Below, piece by piece: positions 8,634-17,700 of a stretch of 48,385 nucleotides of DNA. Position numbers and translations under genes: made by a program. Position 1 is the stretch's first letter. Each line of letters opens with the position of its first letter. The notes beneath the pieces were generated by a model that worked only from the letters and a program-made list of their open reading frames with translations, had not been told where the DNA came from and ran no database searches. The DNA is taken from positions 1-48,385 of the forward strand of contig CAJWQD010000015.1 of the NCBI GenBank assembly GCA_913045135.1, written 5' to 3'. Origin of the DNA: an uncultured Flammeovirgaceae bacterium (GTDB lineage Bacteria; Bacteroidota; Bacteroidia; Cytophagales; Cyclobacteriaceae).

Positions 8634-11033
8634 ATGAGCTCAAACTCTAACAAAACAATAATTTCCGCCAAAGAAAAAATCTTAGAAGATTATCTTTTAG
8701 CTGTTCAAAGTAGAGAGATTAGCTTACTTGGAAGAAAAGAAGTCTTCATGGGAAAAGCCAAATTTGGAATATTTGGTGATGGGAAAGAAATTGCTCAAAT
8801 AGTTTTTTCCAAAATGTTCAGAAAAGGAGATTGGAGATCTGGTTATTATCGTGATCAAACCTTAATGTTGGCATTAAAACTATTGACTCCTGAACAGTTT
8901 TTCGCACAACTTTATGCTCATGCGGATGTGGAATTTGAGCCCTCTTCTGGAGGGCGTATGATGAACAGCCATTACGGTACCAGATCCCTCGATTCCTCGG
9001 GACGATGGAAAAAATTAACAAATCAAATAAATTCAAGCTCTGACATATCGCCCACAGCATCACAAATGCCCCGATTACTAGGGCTTGCTTTCGCCTCTAA
9101 ATTGTTCAGAAAAAACAAAGCACTTCACGATTTAAGACAATTCTCAAATAAGGGAAATGAAGTCGCTTTTGGCACTATAGGAAATGCATCAACCTCTGAG
9201 GGACATTTTTTTGAAATTATGAATGCAGCAGGAATTCTACAAGTCCCAATGGTGTTGGCGGTTTGGGATGATGGTTATGGTATTTCGGTGCCCAATACAA
9301 TTCATACCATAAAAGAAAGTATTTCAAAGATAGTGAAAGGCTTTCAACGCGAAGAGAAAACCAATGGTATTGAAATCTTAGTTGCTCGAGGTTGGAATTA
9401 TCTGGAGATGTCGACTGCCTTTGAAAAAGCGACATCGCTCGCCCGAGAGAAGCATGTACCTTGTTTGATACATGTCACAGAACTCACCCAACCCCAGGGA
9501 CACTCCACCTCAGGTTCTCATGAACGCTATAAATCTAAAGAGCGCTTGCTGTGGGAAAATAAATTTGATTGTAATCTAAAAATGAGGGAGTGGATACTTG
9601 AAGAAAAAATTGCTGATGAAGCTACACTATATGAAATTGAAAAAGAAGCTAAAATAACGGCTAAAAACGCACGCAATGCTGCTTCATCAAATTATTTTCG
9701 AGAAATTAAATCAGATCAAAAACAAGCCTTAGCTCTCATTGAAAAAATAATAAATGAATCACAACATAAAATACAACTTACTAATATTTACAATGATCTC
9801 GAACAAAATATATTTCCTTTAAAATCAGATGTTGTCAAAGCATGTACATCCATCATCCGAACTTTGGCAAAATATGAGGACGTAAATAAGCAAGACTTAA
9901 AAAATTGGCTGGCAACACAAAAAGAGAAATACTATAAGGACTACAGTTCTCACTTGACCAGTGAATCTGAAGATTCTGCCTTGAAAATTAATGAAGTCAA
10001 ACCTTTTTATGATAAGGAAGCACAATGGGTAGATGGAAGGAAAATCCTTAACCTTTGTTTTGATTACCACTTATCAAATAATTCCTTAGTTATCGCACTA
10101 GGTGAAGATGTGGGTAAGATAGGAGACGTCAATCAAGGATTTGCTGGAATGCAAAAAAAACATGGTAATCTACGGGTCATTGATACAGGAATTCGTGAAA
10201 ATGCGATCATCGGTAAGGGAATTGGTGCGTCATTACGAGGTCTAAAACCTATCGTAGAAATTCAATATTTAGACTATTTACTCTATTCAATACAAATATT
10301 ATCTGATGATCTGGCCACAACACATCACCGTACAAAAGGAGGACAAAAAGCACCTCTTATAATTAGAACGAGAGGACACCGGCTCGAAGGAATGTGGCAT
10401 TCTGGATCTCCCATGGGAATGATTTTGAATGCTGTGAGAGGTATTCATATCGCAGTACCTAGAAATATGACGCAAGCCGTTGGATTTTATAATACATTTC
10501 TAGCCTCGGACGACCCTGCTATTATTGTTGAAACACTAAATGGTTATCGCTTGAAAGAAAAAATTCCTAATAATTTATTTGAAATAAAAACTCCTTTAGG
10601 AATCCCTGAAATATTACGAGAAGGAAAAGACTTGACGGTAGTAACTTATGGCTCTATGTGTCGAATTGTTATGGAAGTTGCAGCAGAACTCTCTGAAATA
10701 GACATATCTATTGAAATTATGGATGTTCAAACCTTACTCCCTTTCGATCTTTCCAAGACCACAGTAAAGTCTCTACAAAAAACCAATGCAGTTTTATTCC
10801 TTGATGAAGATGTTCCTGGCGGTGCCACGGCCTACATGATGCAACAAGTTTTGGATAGAGACGATGGCTATCAATGGCTCGATGTTTCCCCTAAAACCTT
10901 AACCGCGAAAAATCATAGGCCCACCTATGGTAGTGATGGTGATTACTTCTCGAAACCAAATGCAGAAGAAATTTTTGAGGTTATTTACGAGATAATGAAT
11001 GAAAAGGATCCTGGTAAATATCCTAAAATCTAA
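8634..11033 (+). CDS. Fused E1 alpha/beta 2-oxo acid dehydrogenase (branched-chain type)
   Basis: The 799-residue protein joins both E1 subunits in one chain. Residues 1 to about 370 are the alpha part; its thiamine diphosphate motif runs from GNASTSEG (183-190) to WDDGYG (211-216). A linker covers about 370-465, and the beta transketolase-like part runs from there to the end. E1 decarboxylates 2-oxo acids and passes the acyl group to the lipoyl group of E2. Fused E1 of this length is typical of Bacteroidota and usually annotated as 2-oxoisovalerate dehydrogenase; pyruvate as substrate cannot be excluded. E2 and E3 genes are not in the window. The canonical GDG start of the motif is GNA here, as I recall for this fused subfamily. 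Confidence 0.9.
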   Translation: MSSNSNKTIISAKEKILEDYLLAVQSREISLLGRKEVFMGKAKFGIFGDGKEIAQIVFSKMFRKGDWRSGYYRDQTLMLALKLLTPEQFFAQLYAHADVEFEPSSGGRMMNSHYGTRSLDSSGRWKKLTNQINSSSDISPTASQMPRLLGLAFASKLFRKNKALHDLRQFSNKGNEVAFGTIGNASTSEGHFFEIMNAAGILQVPMVLAVWDDGYGISVPNTIHTIKESISKIVKGFQREEKTNGIEILVARGWNYLEMSTAFEKATSLAREKHVPCLIHVTELTQPQGHSTSGSHERYKSKERLLWENKFDCNLKMREWILEEKIADEATLYEIEKEAKITAKNARNAASSNYFREIKSDQKQALALIEKIINESQHKIQLTNIYNDLEQNIFPLKSDVVKACTSIIRTLAKYEDVNKQDLKNWLATQKEKYYKDYSSHLTSESEDSALKINEVKPFYDKEAQWVDGRKILNLCFDYHLSNNSLVIALGEDVGKIGDVNQGFAGMQKKHGNLRVIDTGIRENAIIGKGIGASLRGLKPIVEIQYLDYLLYSIQILSDDLATTHHRTKGGQKAPLIIRTRGHRLEGMWHSGSPMGMILNAVRGIHIAVPRNMTQAVGFYNTFLASDDPAIIVETLNGYRLKEKIPNNLFEIKTPLGIPEILREGKDLTVVTYGSMCRIVMEVAAELSEIDISIEIMDVQTLLPFDLSKTTVKSLQKTNAVLFLDEDVPGGATAYMMQQVLDRDDGYQWLDVSPKTLTAKNHRPTYGSDGDYFSKPNAEEIFEVIYEIMNEKDPGKYPKI

Positions 11034-11034
11034 A

Positions 11035-11811
11035 CTAATCTCTTGTAATATTTATCAAAACAAAGTCTGGAGTCTCTGCAATATTGCTTTTATTTAAATT
11101 TCGATCATAGATATAAAAACTCATCATAATCGAATCATTTCTAAAAGTTTGTTGAAATCCTTGAGAAAGCATGGAGAAAGAAATATTTCCCTTCAGTGTT
11201 TTTCCTATATTTTCTTTATCAAAAACCGGAATCCGAGAATTAAAAAATTCAACACAGCCTCCTTGACTAAAATCATCATTAATTAACTGATATTTCCCCC
11301 TTATTTTTTTATAAAAATTAACATAAATGTTTTTGTTGAATAAGTTTTTTTTAATTAGAAAAGTATCCACTTGATCCGTATCTAACGGATCCGTATTTAA
11401 ATCCGTGGTAACTAAATAATCTGCGCAACCAAATTCAGGCAATGTTTGATCAAAGTCATAATTGCCTGACAATACTACTTCACCACCATAGGACGTTGCC
11501 AAAATGAGAGGTTCATTAAAACTTAATTGACCATACTCGATCAAAAAATATTCTGAATCCCGCTCTTGAACAACATAATTAAAAGTATGATAAGGTGGAT
11601 AAACCTCATCTATGTCAAGACCTATATCTCCATCTCCATCTTCAAAATTGAAAGTCAAAATCAAACTATCAGCGGCACCTTCAACTTCAACAAACTCAAT
11701 TCGATTAAAGGAAATATTCGGCTCATCAGGTAAATAGGGAGCGTCATAGCAGCCAGCAAATAGCATTGAGGCCATAAAATAACTTAAATATTTAACTATA
11801 TTGTTTGACAT
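11035..11811 (-). CDS. Hypothetical lipoprotein with DGDGDIG motif
   Basis: This 258-residue protein has a lipoprotein signal ending in FAGC with the lipidated Cys at 21. The mature part is rich in beta-strand-like segments and carries FEDGDGDIGLD near 56-66, an acidic motif common in uncharacterised Bacteroidota surface lipoproteins and suggestive of calcium binding. I do not recognise a catalytic domain. It probably sits in the outer membrane. It meets the E1 gene tail to tail with one base between the stops, so no room for an independent terminator is left there. A role cannot be given. Confidence 0.75.
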   Translation of the reverse strand: MSNNIVKYLSYFMASMLFAGCYDAPYLPDEPNISFNRIEFVEVEGAADSLILTFNFEDGDGDIGLDIDEVYPPYHTFNYVVQERDSEYFLIEYGQLSFNEPLILATSYGGEVVLSGNYDFDQTLPEFGCADYLVTTDLNTDPLDTDQVDTFLIKKNLFNKNIYVNFYKKIRGKYQLINDDFSQGGCVEFFNSRIPVFDKENIGKTLKGNISFSMLSQGFQQTFRNDSIMMSFYIYDRNLNKSNIAETPDFVLINITRD

Positions 11812-11899
11812 ATAACACTAGCAAAGTAAAGGTATTTACTTAATAATGGTAGGTAATTTATCTTTACACTTTAATTCAACTGAGTAATTAATTTATTCT

Positions 11900-12868
11900 A
11901 TGAGCTTCTATCAAGACTTCAAAAATACGATTATAGATATTACCAATGATAACTTCAACGACAGAAGCCTCGCATTGTTTGATTATCAGTACCACACCAA
12001 CGAAATATATAGAGCTTATTGTTCCCACCTGAAAATAAAAAAAAATGAAATTCAAGAGCTAGAAGATATTCCCTTTTTACCTATCGAATTTTTTAAGAAT
12101 TATGAAATAAAATCAGAAAACTGGACTCCTGAGAAAATATTTTTTTCTAGTGGCACAACAAAAGGTATTAAAAGTCGACATGTGGTGCGTGATCTTGATT
12201 TTTTTCTCCAAATGGCCAAAAAAACTTATGAACAATTTTATGGACCATTAGATCAACAGATTATACTAGCCCTCCTTCCCTCCTATTTGGAGCAGGGTCA
12301 TTCCTCCTTAATCGAAATGGTTAATTATTTTCTTAATCATGCCCAAAAAAAATCCAGATATATCGATATCACAACTGCAAATTTGAGCTATTTATTTAAT
12401 AATGATGCTAAAAAAACACTCATCGGAGTAAGCTATGCTTTACTGGACATAGCTGCCAAAAAACCTAGAAGTAAAAATTTATCAATAATGGAAACAGGAG
12501 GAATGAAAGGCAGAAAAAAGGAAATAGTAAGAGAACATCTGCATCGTATGATCTGTAAAGGGTTTCATCCAAAAAATCTTTTTACTGAATATGGTATGAC
12601 TGAGCTTTATACCCAAGCATATGCAAAAGAAAATGGAAACTTAATGTTTCCTCATTGGGCAAGGTGTTTGATTAGAGATATCAATGATCCTTTCACTTAT
12701 GCTAAAAAGGAAATGACAGGAGGAATCAATATAATTGATTTGGCTAATATCAGCACGTGTGCTTTTATTGAAACCAAAGACTTAGGTAGAAACGTGGATA
12801 GATTTAAATTTAAGGTAATGGGTCGTTTTGACGATAGTGAAATAAGAGGTTGTAACCAATTATTCTAA
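11900..12868 (+). CDS. LuxE-like acyl-protein synthetase / adenylate-forming protein
   Basis: The 322-residue protein resembles LuxE, the acyl-protein synthetase of the bacterial luciferase fatty acid reductase. It has the adenylation P-loop SSGTTKG (83-89) and the YGMTEL motif near 231-236, both signatures of AMP-forming acyl-activating enzymes. In lux operons LuxE activates a fatty acid to acyl-AMP and takes it as a thioester. Here there is no luxC, luxD or luciferase gene, so it must do something else, perhaps an acyl activation step in lipid or surface modification. It starts 88 bp divergently from the lipoprotein gene. The fold call is strong; the acid substrate is unknown. Confidence 0.82.
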   Translation: MSFYQDFKNTIIDITNDNFNDRSLALFDYQYHTNEIYRAYCSHLKIKKNEIQELEDIPFLPIEFFKNYEIKSENWTPEKIFFSSGTTKGIKSRHVVRDLDFFLQMAKKTYEQFYGPLDQQIILALLPSYLEQGHSSLIEMVNYFLNHAQKKSRYIDITTANLSYLFNNDAKKTLIGVSYALLDIAAKKPRSKNLSIMETGGMKGRKKEIVREHLHRMICKGFHPKNLFTEYGMTELYTQAYAKENGNLMFPHWARCLIRDINDPFTYAKKEMTGGINIIDLANISTCAFIETKDLGRNVDRFKFKVMGRFDDSEIRGCNQLF

Positions 12869-12974
12869 CTCACGTAGGATATGATAAAAAATCAGGATAT
12901 CAAGATAAATTTGAAGCCAAAAAATGGATTTTGATAAAAAAAAAGATAACTTCACAATATAAATGCTTGAAGTT

Positions 12975-13103
12975 ATGAAAAAAATTTTATTGATAGGTTT
13001 TATTCTAGCCGTTATGGGTGCTTGTACACAAAAATTATGCCCTACGTATTCAAAAGTGGTCGATACGGTAGATGTGGTTGACGTAAAGGTATCTAGGGCA
13101 TAA
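12975..13103 (+). CDS. Small lipoprotein (42 residues)
   Basis: The ORF has a clean Lys-Lys start, a hydrophobic stretch and the lipobox MGAC with the lipidated Cys at 17, leaving a mature peptide of only about 26 residues beginning CTQKLCPTYS. The mature part is polar, with a second Cys at 22 and Val/Asp alternation at its end. I know of similar tiny Bacteroidota lipoproteins with a Cys-Pro-Thr/Ala-Tyr motif but not of a function. An upstream in-frame ATG at 12963 would add four residues; the later start gives the more usual signal peptide. Its stop overlaps the convergent sigma-54 activator gene by 11 bases. Confidence 0.6.
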   Translation: MKKILLIGFILAVMGACTQKLCPTYSKVVDTVDVVDVKVSRA

Positions 13104-14268
13104 TAAGTTTTTTTAAGTTAGTATGATAATTAATATCTTTGGCTGAAATTTCATTTTCGCAAAGAATTACTAACCGCTCAATAACATTCCTTAACTCCCG
13201 TATATTTCCCGGCCACATATATTGGTTCAAAATTTGACGTGCGTCAGGCTTCATCACTTTCAAAGCTACGCCATAAGCCCTGCAAACTTCTTTTAAAAAG
13301 TAATCAGTTAACATAATAATATCCTTAGAACGATCTCTGAGAGAAGGAACTTCGATCAAAATAACACTCAGTCGATGGTATAAATCTTCTCTAAAATTAC
13401 CGTTAGTGATCTCATTTTTTAAATTTTTGTTCGTCGCAGCTACGACTCTAACATCTACCTTAATGGATTTTTCTCCACCTACTCTTGTTATTCGATCTTC
13501 TTGAAGTGCCCTAAGTACTTTTGACTGGGCGGCTAAACTCATATCGCCAATCTCATCTAGAAATAAAGTCCCTTTATGTGCTTGCTCAAATTTACCAATA
13601 CGTTGTTTGTTTGCAGAGGTGAAAGCCCCTTTTTCATGACCAAATAATTCACTCTCAATTAGCTCTGATGGAATAGCTGCACAATTTACTTCAATCAAAT
13701 GCTTATTTGACCGATCACTTTTTTCATGAAGCAACTTTGCCACTAATTCCTTTCCGGTGCCATTTTCACCTGTAATTAATACTCTGGCCTGTGTAGGAGC
13801 TACTTTTTCAATCACAGATTTAACTCTATTAATCTGATTTGAGTCACCTATTATGTCTATCGTTCGACTAATTTTATTTTTAAGTATCTTTGTCTCCTGA
13901 ATTAAATGTTCTTTTTCTAAGGCATTTTTAATTGTTAGCAACAATCTATTAAGGTCTGGTGGCTTTTCAATAAAGTCAAAAGCTCCTTTTTTAGTGGCCT
14001 CGACTGCTGTTTCAATGGTCCCTTGGGCAGTTATCATGATAAAAACAGCTGCTATTCCTTCTGAATTTGCCAACTCAAGAAGTTGAATACCGTCCATTTT
14101 AGGCATTTTTATATCACAAAGAACTAAATCAACATGATGTTTTTTTAAATAAGATAATCCTACTTCTCCGTCACTAGCTTGCCCTACCCTATGACCCTCA
14201 AACTCAAGGATTTCAATTAAAGTATCTCGAATACTCTTTTCATCATCAACAATTAAAATATGAGCCAT
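13093..14268 (-). CDS. Sigma-54-dependent response regulator lacking a Fis-type HTH
   Basis: The 391-residue protein has a receiver domain (1 to about 120) with acidic pocket Asp8/Asp9, phospho-acceptor Asp52, Thr80 and Lys102, and then a sigma-54 AAA+ domain. Walker A is GENGTGKE (167-174), Walker B is LFLDE (235-239), and the loop that contacts sigma-54 reads GAFTSA (214-219) rather than the standard GAFTGA. It stops soon after the AAA+ domain, at about residue 391, whereas NtrC proteins run to about 450-470 with a Fis-type helix-turn-helix. So it likely activates sigma-54 promoters without specific DNA binding, or through a partner. No histidine kinase is adjacent. Its ATG lies about 16 bases behind the RNase P RNA. 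Confidence 0.88.
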   Translation of the reverse strand: MAHILIVDDEKSIRDTLIEILEFEGHRVGQASDGEVGLSYLKKHHVDLVLCDIKMPKMDGIQLLELANSEGIAAVFIMITAQGTIETAVEATKKGAFDFIEKPPDLNRLLLTIKNALEKEHLIQETKILKNKISRTIDIIGDSNQINRVKSVIEKVAPTQARVLITGENGTGKELVAKLLHEKSDRSNKHLIEVNCAAIPSELIESELFGHEKGAFTSANKQRIGKFEQAHKGTLFLDEIGDMSLAAQSKVLRALQEDRITRVGGEKSIKVDVRVVAATNKNLKNEITNGNFREDLYHRLSVILIEVPSLRDRSKDIIMLTDYFLKEVCRAYGVALKVMKPDARQILNQYMWPGNIRELRNVIERLVILCENEISAKDINYHTNLKKLIMP

Positions 14269-14283
14269 ATTGATTCAATTAAA

Positions 14284-14650
14284 TTTAAGCAAGCAAATAA
14301 GCCGGGTTCTGTACTCTATTAAGAAAAATCTTAATACTGTCCCATCATTTATCTAGTTCCAAAATCACTTTTGAAATCGAACGGTCTACCCTTCTTGCAT
14401 GAGCGAGTAACTCTTCATCGCAAGATCTATTTGACCTTTCAGCCCGTAAGGTTTACAATGCGCCTCAACTCACGCCGAGACCGGTGAGCTCTTACCCCAC
14501 CTTTTCACCCTTATCTCAAACATGTTAAGACGGTATATTTTCTGTTGCACTATCTCCTTTTACAAAAAAGACTTCCAATTAAGAAGTACGGTACTCTATG
14601 CTGCCCGGACTTTCCTCCTCAACATTGAGGCGATGAGCTCGCTTGCCTTA
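14284..14650 (-). ncRNA. rnpB: RNase P RNA (bacterial type A)
   Basis: The minus strand carries the universal RNase P core: GAGGAAAGTCCGGGC at 14603-14617, GGGTGAAAAGGTG with the AAGAG and CACCGG segments around 14482-14514, and ACAGAACCCGGCTTA at 14298-14312. The two ends can pair: GGCAAGC near the 5' end with GCTTGCT near the 3' end form helix P1, giving about 367 nt. Together with the protein RnpA (not in this window) it trims the 5' ends of precursor tRNAs. Ends are set by the P1 pairing and the -7 box, so each may be off by a few bases. It sits between tamB and the sigma-54 activator, all on the same strand. Confidence 0.95.
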
Positions 14651-14658
14651 CAAACTTA
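14651..14658 (-). promoter_or_regulatory. Probable rnpB -7 promoter box
   Basis: The minus strand reads TAAGTTTG, a full TAnnTTTG match, directly before the start of the RNase P RNA. The expected initiation point, a few bases downstream, coincides with the first pairing bases of helix P1. The independent agreement between box and RNA end makes this the best-supported promoter in the window. The -33 element is not obvious. Confidence 0.6.
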
Positions 14659-14716
14659 ACAATTAAGGCTACTTTTTTTAAGTCTATCATAAAAAAAATC
14701 CTTCAGAAATTGAAAT

Positions 14717-17700
14717 TTATTTCTTATTATCATTAATAAATAACCCTTTAAGCTTGTCAAATGACTTCACATACTGCAAACTAATACCACCCTCAACTGA
14801 ATTTTCATTTGCATAATTATAGGGATTATTTTGTCGGAAAATTTTTAACCTTAATCTCCCATCCTCCGTCAAGAAGTAATCAAACGACCAATCCCCTAAA
14901 ATATTATTAGTAGAACTTGGTTGATTTTGATTATTATTAACTGCACTGGCCCCTGCTAAACGTAAGCGCCCCTCTAAAAAAGTATAGGCTAATCTCAACT
15001 CAACCGTCTCAACTGCTGATTCATCAAGACCCAACAAATCTACACTTACTTCAAGATTATCATCGACTTGATTCAGCCAATAACTTAATTGATTACTAAT
15101 GAATTCACTTACACTATTTCCAAAACCTTGTCCTATTTGCTCAGAAGAAGGAAGTTGATTATTAGGAGATAGCTGTCTCAAAATCAATAAACTAAAAACT
15201 TGACGTTTCAACTCTTGCTCATTTGAATTAATAGCCGTAAGAATATCATACCAATCAGTATCGCTATTGGATACGGTACTATTTTCCTCAAACTTAAGTT
15301 CAAAATTAATTTCAGGATTAATTACAGGTCCGTTGAGTTTAAGAACAACCAATATAGGACTTTTTTTACCAAAGCTCTGAGATTGACCAGCCCAAGATGA
15401 AAGATCTACTAATTGTCTATAATTAGCCTCCAAAGACATAATCCCTTGATAGGGATCACCAAAAAATGAGACCATACCCCCGGGTTGAATTTCAAATTCT
15501 TTATTTAAAACATTTGAAGTCCAATTGTAAGCTCCCTCCAATATTTCAAATTGACCCAGTACTTCAAAGAGGCCATTAGAGTTGACATTTAACTGCAAAT
15601 TTCCTTGTCCCTTACCTCTAATAATATCCCCAGTTTGTTCATTAAAAATCAATTCTCCATATGCATCTCGAGTTATCTCAAGATTCATATTTACTTGAAA
15701 CCCTTTGTTACTTTTTTTGTATTCTTTTAGATCACTCGACGGGGTAATGGTATCTATTTGATTTACAAAATTAATATAATCCTGGTTTTCAAAACTCATT
15801 TGATCCTCTATAGGTATTTTAATACGTGTCTTTCCATCAGTTTGAATATTTGTATCGAAAATTAGATTATTAAATGGGCCACTTATGTGTATGTCCCCAC
15901 TACCAAAGACATTACCGTGATAGAGGGTGTTTTGATTACGGCTCGTATTTAGGAGTTCAAGATTCTGAAAATCTACTTTTACATCTAGAGCCTTACCTTT
16001 AATATTCTCATAGGTTAATTGGCCTGTGACAAAGCCTTCAGATCCAAATCTGTCAAATATTTTTATTTGATCAAAATAAATTATATTTTGATCAAATCTA
16101 GTAATTCCAGAAAATTTATAGTTAGTATTTAAATAATCTACATTCGCTACTCCTTGTAACAAAGTTGCCTGCCCATTGATCTTAGGGTTATCTACAAGGC
16201 CCTCAATTTTTAATCTGCCTGATGCAAATCCATCAATCCCTGAAATCTTTTTTTGAAATAATGGTGCTAACCAATTAATCTGCATTTCTTTAAATTCCAC
16301 ATTTAAACTGAGTTGATCCTTTTGATTACTCGGAAACACATAACCAAATAATCTACCTTCCCCATATGAGTCGGACTCTATCTTAATATCAGTATATAAT
16401 CCATTTTCTTGTGGCCTCCAATCAATAGCTCCCTCCAAATCACCTATTTCTACCTCCTCAAATTGAAGTCCCAACAAATTGAATTGACCATCTATGTGCC
16501 AAGGCTGTTCAACATTCAATCGCTCTATTTTCCCGATAGATGATAAAATACCATCCCATTTAAGGGGCAAAAAAGAGGCTATATTTTGCAAACCAAAATG
16601 CTTTATTTCAAAGAAAAGTTCAGAAGATTGATCATTTGATAATACACCTTCTAATGCTATAAAGTCAACATCATTGGAAATTTCAACATCTTTAAGTTTG
16701 ATTTGTTTTTTGGAAATGGTAATTTGATTAGCTTTATTAATATTCCAAATTTTATTTATCCACTTGATCTCCGAATCAAAAAACTTAATCTCTATTTCCT
16801 TCCCAAAAATAGATTCCATATTCAAAATCAGAAATGAATTTTTCGACGGCTGCGCTATCCTTAAACCGCCAATTAAGGTATCTGAAAATAAAGATAATGA
16901 AATATTAAGATCTGAGGTTTCTGGGAAAGTGAACCATTTCTGCGCTTTTGAAGATAACACCACTTGACCCTCAATAGGATCACTACGATTTGTCCTAAAG
17001 TCAAATTCCATTTGATTCTCCAGGAACGTGATAGTATCTATTTGTAGCAAATCAGTGGAAATGTTTCCAGCAAAAGAAATCCCCCTTTGATAAGATAAAT
17101 CAATACTTGCTCTTCCCCCAAGTTCTTGATCCAACTTAGCAAGCATTCCTATATACCCCAAATCCTCCAGGTCTACTTTCAATTTAATCTCATAGTCGTT
17201 TAATGGCAGCTGCTCTAAATTTTTCTGTTTAAAAATTAATTTGTTTTTATAAAAATTGGTCTCAACTATCCAATCATAAATAACATTATTTAGCGGAAAA
17301 TCACCAGAGGCAGATACATTAAAGATTGAATTTTTTATCTTTATTCTATCGAATTTGGTAGTATCTATTGAAATATAAATTGGATCAAAAATTATATTTC
17401 CCCCTTTATTCAATATCTGAATATCATCCAATATGACAGTCCCTATTAAATCTGATTTTTGAAAGTCACTAATACTGATTTTAGAATTTAAAGAGAGTGC
17501 TGAGGAATCTTTGGAGAAATTCATAGCCTTTAAATTGGCATAATTGAGTGCTACTTCTGCCTCAAGTTGAGGTGACTTCTGGCTAATATACACTCCCTCA
17601 CCTCTCATTTTTAAATCTTTATCATTTGTAGTAAAACTGAATTTATAATTATTCGATTCTTTATGTAAAACTATATCGAGATTTTGGTAGGCCTTATTTG

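Noticed and set aside
11900-12868. Bioluminescence (lux) operon
   Set aside because: Only a LuxE-like gene is present; luxA, luxB, luxC and luxD are missing.
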